From assembly GCF_011075055.1 (NCBI RefSeq), contig NC_058140.1, positions 14,571,945 to 14,635,944 of the forward strand: a DNA stretch of 64,000 bases, written 5' to 3'. The position numbers and the translations under genes are program-made. This document shows, piece by piece, positions 46,008 to 56,700 of this stretch. This DNA is from Mangifera indica. Lineage: Eukaryota > Streptophyta > Magnoliopsida > Sapindales > Anacardiaceae. The stretch's first letter is position 1, and each line of letters opens with the position of its first letter. The notes beneath the pieces were generated by a model that worked only from the letters and a program-made list of their open reading frames with translations, did not search any database and had not been told where the DNA came from.

Positions 46008-47109
46008 TACAACATTTTCTCCCTCGAATATAGAAATACCTCAATGTATGCAGCAATGGATGTCTTATTAGAACCACCAGGCTCCTTCAGGGTGGTTATA
46101 GCCTCCATTATAAGGTTGTCCAACCTAAAACAATGAAAATAAAGATTTAATTATATTTCACAACCATACGTAGTAGTAGAACAATGGACTTTTATTCCAT
46201 TTAAAAATTAACAAAATATAACCCTTAATGGCACTAAATGTTGGACAGTACAACAGATTCCAAAGTGGATGCATGACATTAGATGACTTTGAATGCTTTT
46301 GAGTGTTTCTCATTAAAACATCTTCTCAAACTCACAATGTTAGTGATAGAAACAAACATAAAGCAATAAAAGAAATAGTAGACCTTGAGTTCCACTAATT
46401 TTAATAACATGGGTATTGAGAGAAGCTACATAAATAAAAATTACAATAAGCCTCCAATAACTTAAAACAAAAAAGTACTGGACCTAGACGTAGAGCAGTG
46501 AGAATGGCACCACTTCCCATGCACCAAAGTATCCAACACTTCTTCTCTCTCATATGGAGGTTTTTTAACATATTTAAGGAAGTGAAACAATGGAAAATGA
46601 ATTATGTAAGGAAAAAAATTCTTACCTTACTATAGATCTCTTTGGAGCAGCCACAATCTGCAGCATACCACTGGAAACTGAGACTGGCTTACCATCCAAA
46701 TTTTCTTCCTCATCGCTTAGAGCAGCATTAGCAGCAAGAGAAAAAGAAGTCTCTTCCAATTTAGGAGCATGTGGTGTTCTTTTAATAGCTAACCTAGACT
46801 TTTCCCGTGATCCCCATCCATTGGTCATCACACTTAGATTTCTCCACTTGTCCTACCCCACATCAAAACAAAGCAATCAATCACCATTTACACCAATTTT
46901 AACTAAATGAAATGCTTCACTCAGAAATATAAGTAAATAAAAATTGTGATACCACCAACCTTTAGATCTACATTAGAACGCAGATACAAGACACCACTAA
47001 ATTCTGGGTCTTTAAGTATTGTGCGCCATTTCCCAGCTCCATGTTTAATAACCCCAGCTTTTAGTGCAGCTTCTTCTTCTTGTGTCCATTTCTGCTTTGG
47101 AGCACCCAT
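43036..47109 (-). CDS. Telomere repeat-binding factor (single Myb histone, TRB1-like), 6 exons
   Basis: Minus-strand exons are 46960-47109, 46626-46852, 46040-46124, 45351-45434, 43344-43691 and 43036-43050, giving 302 residues, the usual length. An N-terminal Myb/telobox domain (residues ~5-58) starts [16 protein letters not shown] and contains VDLKDKWRNL across the first splice junction; this motif recognises TTAGGG-type DNA. A central linker-histone-like GH1 domain lies at ~126-190 ([41 protein letters not shown]). An Ala/Glu-rich coiled coil (~229-290) follows. TRB proteins bind telomeres and telo-box promoters and recruit Polycomb and JMJ14-type complexes. The last exon is only 15 nt (MIRA and stop). 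Introns 3 and 5 contain TA microsatellites. The start is the first ATG, directly before the Myb domain. Confidence 0.93.
43254..43325. repeat. (TA)n microsatellite in TRB intron 5
   Basis: About 36 uninterrupted TA units lie 19 bp downstream (minus strand) of the 5' splice site of the last intron of TRB. Such tracts are highly variable in length between individuals. Confidence 0.97.
44625..45010. repeat. AGCTCGAGCT-rich dispersed repeat in TRB intron 4
   Basis: This block in the 1.66-kb intron between exons ending at 45351 and starting at 43691 is rich in GCTCGAGC, AAGCTTG and GAGCTTG words, and begins on the minus strand with TTAGGGGCGGATGTCAAGG. It contains CATCTTTTGATGCATATTGG. Such texts are common in dispersed plant repeats, possibly hAT-derived, and a related block lies at 27030-27430. 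An open frame of about 129 codons on the minus strand is only the repeat read through. Confidence 0.5.
45935..46005. repeat. (AAAT)n-(TA)n compound microsatellite in TRB intron 3
   Basis: About six AAAT units are followed directly by some 24 TA units. The tract lies 35 bp downstream (minus strand) of the donor at 46040, a placement very similar to that of the TA tract in the last intron. Confidence 0.95.
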
Positions 47110-48900
47110 AAAGAACAGCTAAAAGAAACTCCTCAAAATCTACTGAAGTTCTGAACTGCAAACCTAAATTGCAGATGGTCAAACAAAAATAATCATATAT
47201 AAACAACTGATGCAGTCAAAACTCTCAAAAAGAAGAGAGTGTCAAATAACAACTACCAAACTGAATTTAGATGCCAGTTGTCCAAAACATATTTAAAGCT
47301 TAAACATTCACTTACACAAGCAAGAACAACACTGATTATATTCTCTTCCAAATTAACCACTACATTGAAGACTATATCACCTCGAATAAAAACTTTGTCT
47401 ACAAATAAGGTAACATTACTTTTTATAGACACACCATACATGCTCATTAATTGCACTTACTTTTTTAGAATCCCCTCACGATTCTTCATTTTTCACATGT
47501 TTCTATGCAAAGATGAAACTGTAGTATTATTCAACCCACAAAATATCACTTGATTAAAACTTGCAAGTACCATCATCTTGTAAGCAAACAAAGTTCAGAT
47601 GCCATACAGAAGAAAATTATATAAAAGATGAACGGTAATGACTAAAAACAAAGGAAATCTACCTTTCCAACTATAAAGTGCTTACTTGAATGTATAAGAT
47701 AAAATCTGAAAACGCTACAAATAATTTAATCAAAACTGTAAAAGCAAAGTAAACTGAAATACTTTGTCCTTACATGGCCATATCTATTCCATAGCATGTA
47801 AATGTTAAAATGATTAAACTCACAATGATATATAATTTTGTGATAAGTGCTCCAAAAAGACGCAATACCCATTACAGGGAAACATTAACAACTTTTTTAC
47901 AAATGGTTTATGCTTCAGTTGCCCAGATGAAGAAATCGATTGCACATAAATATTTTGTCATCACATGGCCATACCTATTCCTTATTATGCAACTGTTAAA
48001 ATGATTAGACTCACAATAAATGTTATATTATGATTATTGCTCCAAAAAGACGCAATACACGTTACATGGGGCAATTTTTTTTTTCAAACAAATGGTTCAT
48101 GCTTCAGTTGTCCAGATGAAGAGATCAATTGCACATAATGTACCAAATACTAAATATAAAGGTTAACTACATTTTTATAACAAGATGGTGCATTTTTTAT
48201 AATTCATATCCTTAAAAATTCAGAGTATTGATTTCTTCTATTCTCTAATTCACCAAATCTTACTGGCAATACAAATCCAAAACGCGGAAGTTTCAACCAA
48301 ACAGCTATACACAAACTCCAATTTTCTCGCTTTAGCTAAATAACAGAATCAATTCAATTGGTACAAAACTCCATAATTCGCTGAAAACATTAAACAATTA
48401 CAATAAATATTAAATTAAATTGATCAAAACACAGCAATCACATCATACACTATCGAAATATCGAAGCAGCTGATTTTACAACAAAAATCAACAATGGAAA
48501 AGAGGATTATAATTAACAACAGACAAAAAAACCCTAAAACAATAACAATTTCATGAAATGGAATCAAATTTAAAATTAGACTCCCTAAACATGCAGAGAA
48601 CCTTTCTGTCAACAATTCAAACACCAAAACAATGAATTAGGAACAATAAAAAAAAAAAAAAACAGGATAGGCATAGAAATTATTACGAAGAAGAAGAAGA
48701 AAGAAATAACCAAACCAGATATGATAAAATTACAACCTTTTATTCTAATTTTCGGTTTGTTGTTCTGGCGATGTTCAGATACGAACTTGTGCGCTTTAAA
48801 AAAATAATAGCAATGGATTTTGCGTCTTTGTTTCGTGATTTTCGACACATGTTTGAGAATTCAGGCATGGAGGTGATCATGTGACAGCCAGATAGACGGA
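47110..48900 (-). other. Probable 5' leader/leader intron of TRB
   Basis: No coding exon is seen. The start codon at 47109 is preceded on the minus strand by TTTGCAG|TTCAG near 47156-47162, a plausible 3' splice site of a leader intron. A promoter-like region lies near 48.85-48.96 kb, which would make the leader intron about 1.6 kb long. AAACCCTAAAAC (telo-box-like) occurs at about 48529-48540. A 190-bp tandem duplication inside is listed separately. Confidence 0.45.
47761..48140. repeat. Tandem duplication of about 190 bp upstream of TRB
   Basis: 47761-47951 and 47952-48140 are direct copies. They share ACATGGCCATA, TGTTAAAATGATTA, GCTCCAAAAAGACGCAATAC, TGGTTTATGCTTCAGTTG (first copy) and its near copy TGGTTCATGCTTCAGTTG, each ending ATTGCACATAA. 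Identity is roughly 80-85 per cent by eye. Confidence 0.9.
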
Positions 48901-48930
48901 AGTTACGCGATAAGTGTTACACGTGTTGGT

Positions 48931-48962
48931 TATTAGGGTTAGGGTAGGGTCAGGGTAGGGTC
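48931..48962. promoter_or_regulatory. Telomere-like repeat at the likely TRB promoter
   Basis: The plus strand reads ATTAGGGTTAGGGTAGGGTC, then AGGGTAGGGTC. On the transcribed-gene strand this is a run of CCCTAA/CCCTA units containing the telo-box core ACCCTAA. It lies 1.8 kb upstream of the TRB start codon and, by my reading, just upstream of the probable transcription start. Telo-boxes are bound by TRB proteins themselves and are common in promoters of growth-related plant genes. The function here is inferred. Confidence 0.6.
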
Positions 48963-49620
48963 AGAAGCAGAAGCTGCAGGCGAATGTACGAGTGAGTTGT
49001 GAAGGCAAAATATTCTACATCTGTTTAACCTAGTCGGGCCCCCGGCAACACCATTCAGATTCAGATTTTTCAATTAAATATTTTTAATTGATGTAATATC
49101 CAGGGAAATTATAATATTTGAGAATGTTAATAATAACAAAAAGCCAAGATTCTTGAAGCCATTTTCTTTCCATATTAATCATGAAAATAATTCAAGTTGT
49201 CTGATTTAATTTCCCCAATATTAATATGATAAATAAAAAGATTGGAGGCAGGTCAAGCTGCTAGATTTGCCCAATATGGATTATTGGAATTTGAATTGGA
49301 TTGAGATTAGCAAAATCAATAAACTGTACCGTATCTAATAAATTATTAATCACTTTATTTAAATATTAATGTTAAGTTTAAGCTAAAGAAAATGATGTTT
49401 CCGATAGAGCACCTATTTTGATTAAATCAAAGGAAGAGGATAGAGGAGATTTTATTTAATTTGATAATTTTATTAAGGTATATTTGAATCAAGTAATATT
49501 TTATTACAAAAAATTTAAAAAAAGATTTAATTAAAATCGATAATAATTTTTTAAAATATTTTAGGTAAACGTGTAATAGTTTTATTTTTATGAATAAATT
49601 TAATTTTAATTTCAATAATA
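48963..49620. other. Intergenic region upstream of TRB
   Basis: No gene is visible; the sequence becomes strongly AT-rich from about 49060. It separates the TRB promoter from the second foldback-like element. Confidence 0.45.
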
Positions 49621-49639
49621 CTTTTTCTACTAATTATGT

Positions 49640-50395
49640 CATTTTCGGTTATTTACATAACTCTCGACTAATTACATTGAATTTGGTATAGTTTTTTCGA
49701 AGATTTGATAAGTTCTGATTCAAAAATTCAGTAAGTTATGTTTCAAAGATTCAAAACATATTTGAAAATTGATAAATTTTTATTTAAATGCAGATAGAAA
49801 CAAAAAGATGAATATAAGCGAGGAAAATAGTGAACGCGAACAAGTGATGCATAAGGTGCGTAAGATGAGTTGAGTACGTAAATGGTGCATAGAGTGTGTA
49901 GAATGAATAAAAGGTGTGTATAATGCGCAAGTTATATAATATAACATAATATTATATTATTTAATATAACATATATAAATAATAATAATAATAATGTTTA
50001 AATATATATTATATTGTTTTATATATATTATATTTTTTAAATATTATTATTATTATATATATATAAATAACAGAAATGCGAAGAAGCGTACACTCACATA
50101 CCCTTTTCGCATCCATCTATATATATATATGAGCGTTATGTACCATATGCACTCTTTACGTATCCTTTACTCAACTATACATATCTTACGCACCTGCACA
50201 CATCCTCACACACCCTTCTTCACACTTATATTAATTTTTTCATTTCAATCTATATTATAACAAAAATTGATAATTTTGAATAAGTTTTTGAATCTTTAAA
50301 TTATAACCTAACAAACATAAAATGCTCATAAGTTATCTAAAAAAAATATTTTAATGTAATTAACTGAGAGGGTGATATAATTAACTGATAAAAAT
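49640..50395. mobile_element. Second foldback-like element with GTGC-rich arms
   Basis: The outer ~150-200 bp at each end are imperfect inverted repeats: the left end has CTCGACTAATTACATT and AGATTTGATAAGTT, while the reversed right end has CTCAGTTAATTACATT and AGATAACTTATGAG. Inside these, the left arm carries GTGATGCATAAGGTGCGTAAG-type words and the right arm the complementary TTACGCACCTGCACACATCC. The centre is AT-rich and includes a TAA tract (49980-49996). This is the same architecture as the element at 17507-18942. The ends are approximate and I found no clear target duplication. Confidence 0.6.
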
Positions 50396-51479
50396 ATTAT
50401 TATAAATTAAATTAAATTTGTTTAAAAAAATAAAATCCCTGTAAGTTTACCTAAAAAAGTTTAGGCGAAAAAATTGGTATCTATTTTAATTAATATCCCT
50501 ACAAAAACCTATCATCAATAAATATAAACTATTCAAATATTTTGTTTAACTGATATATGAATAATATTATGTTTTATTAATCTAATATATCCTAGATTAA
50601 ATATTTTTTTGCATATTTTTTATTCTAATAATACATTAAAAAATTTCATATCCATAATAAATTATTAAATTAATTAATTATATTTTTTTTCAAATATTAT
50701 CTTATTATCAATATATTTTTCAATCTAAAATATTGTTAATATTACTTCCTATTTTAAGTAAAATTGATAATATTTTATAATAAATTTATGATTATCTAAA
50801 TAAATAGGTGACCCTTTTCATATAAATTATCAAAATATATCAATAATAAAAAGCAAATTAGCAAAATAATTTTTAATTATTTTAAATTAAACACTCGATA
50901 TATCTTTTATTAAAAAACTTATGTATACTTATTATGAGTATATAATATTTATATATTTTATTAATAAAATATAAAATTATATATATTAATTTTAATTATA
51001 TAAATAAATATTAAATTATTAATAATTTTAAATTAAAAATAAAATAAGATTACGTAACATCATTATCGTTATAATTTATAAACATGCGTTTAAATTCTTA
51101 AGGTGGGTTCTATTATCCGCATGTATCACATCACATCACATGCATCCTTCCCCAGTTCCCCCTCTCATGCTCTGTCCCACGCTCACGCAAAAGCAAAAAC
51201 AACCGGACCGTCTCCAGCCGGAAACAGATGATACCTAAAGCTGGCCAGATACTTTAATAAAATAATAAACAAAACAAAACAGATGAAAGTCCCCAGTAGT
51301 TATCTACACCATAACAAGTCTTCATATAATAATGTCCAAGCAATATTATTATCAAAATTAAAACTCCGAAATATATTTTTAAAAAACTAAACTATATCAA
51401 GATCCAAACAATATATCAATTAAGGGATCAAATTGCAGTTCGACCCAAAATAAAACTCGAATCCAATCGCCTTTTCTCA
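50396..51479. other. AT-rich intergenic region
   Basis: Nearly pure A/T sequence to about 51060, then about 120 bp of more balanced sequence with TCACATCACATCACATGCAT, followed by the 3' flank of the CYSTM gene. No gene or element is recognisable. Confidence 0.45.
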
Positions 51480-52129
51480 TTAGAAGCAGCAGGCCTCCAG
51501 CACGCAGCAACAGCACAAAGCAGCCAAACTGCACATATGTCACAAAAACATGACTTCAAAATTCAAATACATCTGGCTTCTTTCCTAGAAATACCCGAAA
51601 AACAGACTATTCTAACAAAAGTTGAAATTTGTCGAAACCATCTAAAAGTGACAAACTTGAATGACTAACTAAAACACACTTTAACTGGCACAATCCATAT
51701 CTAATCTCGTGAACTGGAAGTCTCTTTTCACGTAAAACAAAGGAGAGAAGATATACCATGCTTCTAAGCAACCAACTTGTTTTTGTTGCGAAGGTGGAGG
51801 CCGAGGGGGAGGCGGAGGTTGGGCGTATTGAGGTGGGTACTGAGGAGGGGGATATCCTGGAGCCGGATAGGCATCCTTAGGATATCCTTCCGCCGGATAA
51901 CCTAAAACGTGTTTCAATACAAAATCAACAACAGACCAATAATAAAATCGTGCAAAAACCATAAAAACTAAATAACTGAGGACTTACAAAAACTGATGAG
52001 ATAGCAAAAGGATTGGAAAAAGATGAAAAAAACAAACGTAAACCCATGTGAATAAAATTAGTTTGAGACTAAAAAACCTTGAGGAGGAGGGACGCCGACG
52101 GGGGCCTGTTGCTGATTGTAGTAACTCAT
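51480..52129 (-). CDS. Cysteine-rich transmembrane module (CYSTM) peptide, 3 exons
   Basis: Minus-strand exons are 52078-52129, 51757-51901 and 51480-51528, giving 81 residues. The N-terminus MSYYNQQQAPVGVPPPQG leads into a Pro/Tyr/Gln-rich stretch (GYPKDAYPAPGYPPPQYPP). The C-terminal module is GCLEACLAALCCCCVLEACC followed by F and stop, the CYSTM signature: a short Cys-dense segment thought to insert in the membrane as a tail anchor. Members are widespread tail-anchored peptides linked to stress tolerance and metal or redox responses; the molecular mechanism is not established. The second and third exons join inside the Cys motif in phase 2, which fixes the splice sites. A TATAAAT box lies 58 bp upstream of the start codon. 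Confidence 0.88.
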
Positions 52130-52186
52130 TATTGGAGTTAAAAGGGACCTTGTTTCTTGGACAAGGGTCGTCTGAGAGACACAGGA

Positions 52187-52193
52187 ATTTATA
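52187..52193 (-). promoter_or_regulatory. Possible TATA box of the CYSTM gene
   Basis: TATAAAT on the minus strand, about 58 bp upstream of the CYSTM start codon. It would imply a leader of only about 30 bases, so the match may be fortuitous. Confidence 0.35.
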
Positions 52194-52783
52194 GGAAGAA
52201 AAGAAGATAGTTTTACAGTTTCTTATAGGGAGGGCAGAAACGAGTCCAGTGCTGGTTGAACAGGTGAGGGTGATTACTTACCCAAAAAAATAATAATAAT
52301 AATAAAGGTGATTACAGAAGGATGATTTGACTGGGTGGTAGAGGTTGGGTGGAGCAAGTTAAATACTTAAAATCAAGGTGGTGTGAATTGGACAGACGAG
52401 CGGACTCAACAATATAGGCAGATTGGGAAAATCCGCGTTCAAAACGCATTGTTTAGGTTACTTATTAAATAAAACCCATTTTGGTATATTTAATTAGTGT
52501 ACCAGGAACATTCCCATATTTGTCTCTTCATTTTGGATTTTGTAGAAATATTCACTTCCTCGGTGTTGTCATAATTTAACAATAGAATGGCTCTATTACT
52601 AAAGATAAAAATTACCATAAAAAATTATTATTAGAGTTTTGTGTTAGGGTTAATAACAATCAACTCTCTGTATTTTTTATTTCAGAAGGGCGCGTTACTT
52701 ATAATTATCACGCTATAAGCGGTCGATATTTAAAGTACAAAAACATTATAAATGTTCAAAAATCTTATGAGAGATGTAATTTA

Positions 52784-53704
52784 CAAATTTAAGGCCAAAG
52801 AATTATTTATAATCTAAGTTTTAATATAAAGATAAATACACATTCGTATTAGATTAAAAATTCAAATGCTTATTTATAAACTAATTTCTGTTAAAATTTT
52901 CAATTATAAATAAAAGTAAAATCGTTATTTTATTACTAAACTTTAAAATTGTAACATTTCATCTCTCAAATTTAAAAAACTAATATTTTATCGTAATTTT
53001 CAAAGTTTAAAAAGTTAACATTTTACTTATAGGGTTTCATTTCTTCCCCTCCATTCTTCGGTGAACGTTCTCCAACCAACCTCTCATATGTTGGCTCACC
53101 CCTCACATCCCAAACGATCATGAGACGACAAAACTACCACAAACACAATGGATTGTAGCTCTTCGTTCAAATCTATTGTGCAATGAATCGTCACACTTCG
53201 TCTAAATCCTTCACGCGATGAATCTCAACCAATGAAAATGTCTTCCAAGCGTCTTTGTTACTTTCCTGACCAAATCGAATGTCTCCTGAGTGTTTTTGTC
53301 GTGCTTCTAGCTGAATCAAGGGTTTAGGGTTCGTCATCTTGACAAATCTAGATCGAAGTGTCATTGTCGCGTTACCGTGGCAGCTTCGTCATCGTGTAGT
53401 TGTCCAGGATGCTAGAGGGTGCGCTAGCAGATGAGAGGTTGGCCAGACAATGGTCGTCGAAGAATGAAGGGGAAGAAATGAAACCCAAGAGGTGAAATAT
53501 GAACTTTTTAAACTTTAAGAATAGAGGATAAAATATTAGTTTTTCAAACCTAGAGGGTGAAAGCGGGGTTTTAAGGTTAGAGATAAAATGATAATTTATC
53601 TTTATCTATAACTGAAAATTATAAATGTTTTTTATCTAACATGGGTATGTGTTTATATTTACATTAAAACTTGGATGAAAAATAGTCCTTTAGCCCAAAT
53701 TTAA
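52784..53704. mobile_element. Mutator-like MITE, 903 bp, perfect 9-bp target duplication
   Basis: The element is 52793-53695, flanked by the direct repeat CAAATTTAA at 52784-52792 and 53696-53704. The ends are long imperfect inverted repeats, about 300-350 bp each: left GGCCAAAGAATTATTT..., right (reversed) GGCTAAAGGACTATTT.... Both then carry CTAAGTTTTAAT or CCAAGTTTTAAT, AAACTAATATTTTATC and GGGTTTCATTTCTTCCCC in the same order, followed by CCAACCTCTCAT. The centre (about 53120-53400) is non-repeated, moderate-GC sequence with TCGTC/GATGAATC words and no open frame of note. There is no transposase. A 9-bp duplication with long terminal inverted repeats is the hallmark of the Mutator superfamily, so this is a non-autonomous member. 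Truncated relatives occur elsewhere in the window. Confidence 0.9.
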
Positions 53705-56700
53705 TTAAAAGTTGCTAATTTTACTTTCTTATTTATTTAATAAAAACAATCCTTGTTGAAGTTAGTAATAGTTGGCAGTATGATGAGTCATAATCTAAAA
53801 TTTGAGAATTGAGATGACTAAATAAAGATCAAAGTACCCAATTCCCACTAATTTATTATAAGATAACGTCATTATTTTGCAGGTCCAATTTTTCAAAAAT
53901 CTTAAATGTTCCACTAAAACAAATGAAGTGTGAATCACGTACCTCATAAATAATTCAAATTTATGAAAAGCTCTTCCAAGAAAATCCGAAATTAATTAAG
54001 GCCCGATAGTCCATTCCCCCAAATAACATCATGTATTGTAGACTTTAGTAATTATAATGAATTTATTTCTTTAAAACTTTAAACCCATCAGAATTAAATG
54101 TAGTAAGTTACCTGAAGAAAATATCTAATATTGTGGTCAATGGTTGGATTTGTCATGTATCCTTTTATGCAATTAAAACCAAAACTTGTTTATCATAAAA
54201 TAAAAACAAAACCTAACAACTCTCCCCACTTTATTTTGTAATTTCAGAGAAAACTTGTTAGTTCCACCAAAGGTAACTGCTCATTTCTTTGATTGGACGG
54301 CAATATTATGCCTAGTCAAGAAGAAGAGCCAGCACCCATATTCTGACCTTCTGGCATGCCAATTGGACCTAATAGAGAAATGATCCCGACGACCCAATGT
54401 TCAAAACAAATTGTATAAATAATTCAAAACGTATCCCCAAATTCTCCTGTGAAGCAACGTTTTTATCTTATTTGATATTGTCGCATCATTTTTAAATCAT
54501 CACTTTATTTACAACTTAGAGGATGATACAAGTTGATTTATATTTTATTCCTAAAAAAAACATTGCTATAAGGTCTAAACTCTTTGTCAATCAAACTCAT
54601 GCATACGGTATTCATGAAGGCCATCAACAATAAGCAGAAATACGCTACACCAACATACAAATTGAGAAGAAAACATTAATAAAGCATGTTCTTATTTAGA
54701 ATTTTCTTAGAATCACCTCATATAATTTCAACAGTTATAATCAAAGTACAATTACTCTCTTACCATATCGAAATTACAACAATATACATCAAATTATATA
54801 ACTCCTCACTTTACAAAAATGGTTATGCTTGTAATCTTAGTCTCCACTAATATAAACTTTTTACAATGGAAAGACTAAGAAGGAGACTTTTCTAGCGTTC
54901 CATTAACTCTTAAGCTTTGTAATGCTTTTTTATTTTAAATACTACTCAAATAATGTCACTACCACAAACATAAATTTTTAGTTCATCCAATTGAACTACA
55001 TTAAAAATTGATTGTTTTTTCATCTTCTTGTGTCTCTTTGCATTCTTACATTAAATTTCACACACTTCTTTAGTGCACTTCTCATTGGTGAAGATACTAT
55101 CACCAATAATTTGGTGTTAGAAAGAGGGACTATTGAAAGCTCTATCATTTTCTACATTAGCATTCTTTGTCTCATAATAGCCAATTTTTTTTTATGGCAT
55201 CCTCCGAAAGAAGAACCATCAAATCTATGATTGCCACCAATCATGTCGATGATAACAATTCTAATCACAATTCCCTACCTAATAAAATCAAACCCGTTGT
55301 TAAAAAATAACATAATCGGATGAATAGGAGTGGCAACACAATTAGTTGGTTTGGCTAGGATGGTCCAAACACTTATCCAATAACTCAATGACACCTATTA
55401 GACACCTATTCCCCTGTTGACAAACGGTGTGAGGTCCCATGCCTCATGTATAGACACTCCCAGTTTCCCCAAGAGACAATGATAGGTAATCCACAAGGCT
55501 AGGGTTTGTCCCCTGTTTGGTGTGTAAAAGAAAACTCATGTAACAAACATGTCATGCCTTATCATGACTCTAGCACTCCACATGCAAACTTGAACTCACA
55601 AGACAATGGTTGTTGACAAAGGCGTTCAACCTTTAACTCATGTCATGAAGGGAATAACAATCAGTGTGTAAGACATATCACACTCATAGGTGGTAATAAC
55701 CCATAAAGTATTCAAAATAACTTACGTTGAGGTAACATCAATAAACGAGGTACAAATTACACGATGATGGAGCCAACAAAAAATAAGTGGAGCATGATCT
55801 ACACTTTAATTGTGTCATCTGAAGATATTATAATAACTATTCTCACAATGGGAACATCGACCCTCAACATATAGTAGGAAACTCACGTTTCAAGGGATTA
55901 AATCACTTAACACTATGATGATATAGGTTGAAAAGTGTCTTTGACAGGTTGACATGCTTTGACAAACAAGCCAAAAAACACGGTATATGTGATTAATTAA
56001 ATGCCCATTAAGCTCACCTTGAAAAAGGGGTTGAAACGAATCTAATGGACATCCCATTCCTATGGCTTAAGTAAGCCCTAAGAGATCTAACATCTCAAGA
56101 AGATGAGATAGAGATTGAGGTAAGAAAATCTCCATTCATCTACTAGGTGCGCCATGCACCCCTTTCTAGCAAATTCAATATGCATTGTTGTGTACACCCT
56201 TGAGATAAGTGGTAATCCCCCAAATTACCAAAACACCTTCAATGACCCAATAAAGTTCAACCAAGTATTTGAGTTCGCTAGATGCCATTGTCTAATAGCC
56301 ATACTTACATGAGGAGCAAAAAAGTGGTTCAAGAAACTACTAATTGGTTCTATCACCTATTGGAAACAACTTAGTGTATAATTTTTATGCTAATTCTAGA
56401 CAACTTGACGTTTGGTTATACCAATCAGTCACCTTGAAAACATACAATAAGAAAAGGACAAGATCTAAAGTAAAGACCACACCAGATGAGTTTGCCACAT
56501 GATGGGTTTTGGAAGGAGCTACATGTGAAGGAGTGCACATCTTAGGGCAACATTCACAAAATATAGAGAGCTCCATAGCAGCTCTAAAACTTGCTAATTT
56601 AAAAATATTGACCAACACCCCTTCAAAAAAATAATAATGAGTTGAAGGCAAAAAGAAAAGAGAGTGAAGGTAACCTCAAAACCTTCAAAAAGCAATGAAG

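Noticed and set aside
48931..48962. True chromosome end or functional telomere
   Set aside because: Only about five units are present, they are impure, and genes continue on both sides. It is an interstitial motif.
56385..56651. 88-codon open frame on the minus strand
   Set aside because: No family features, and the opposite strand carries the gag-like trace; treated as chance.
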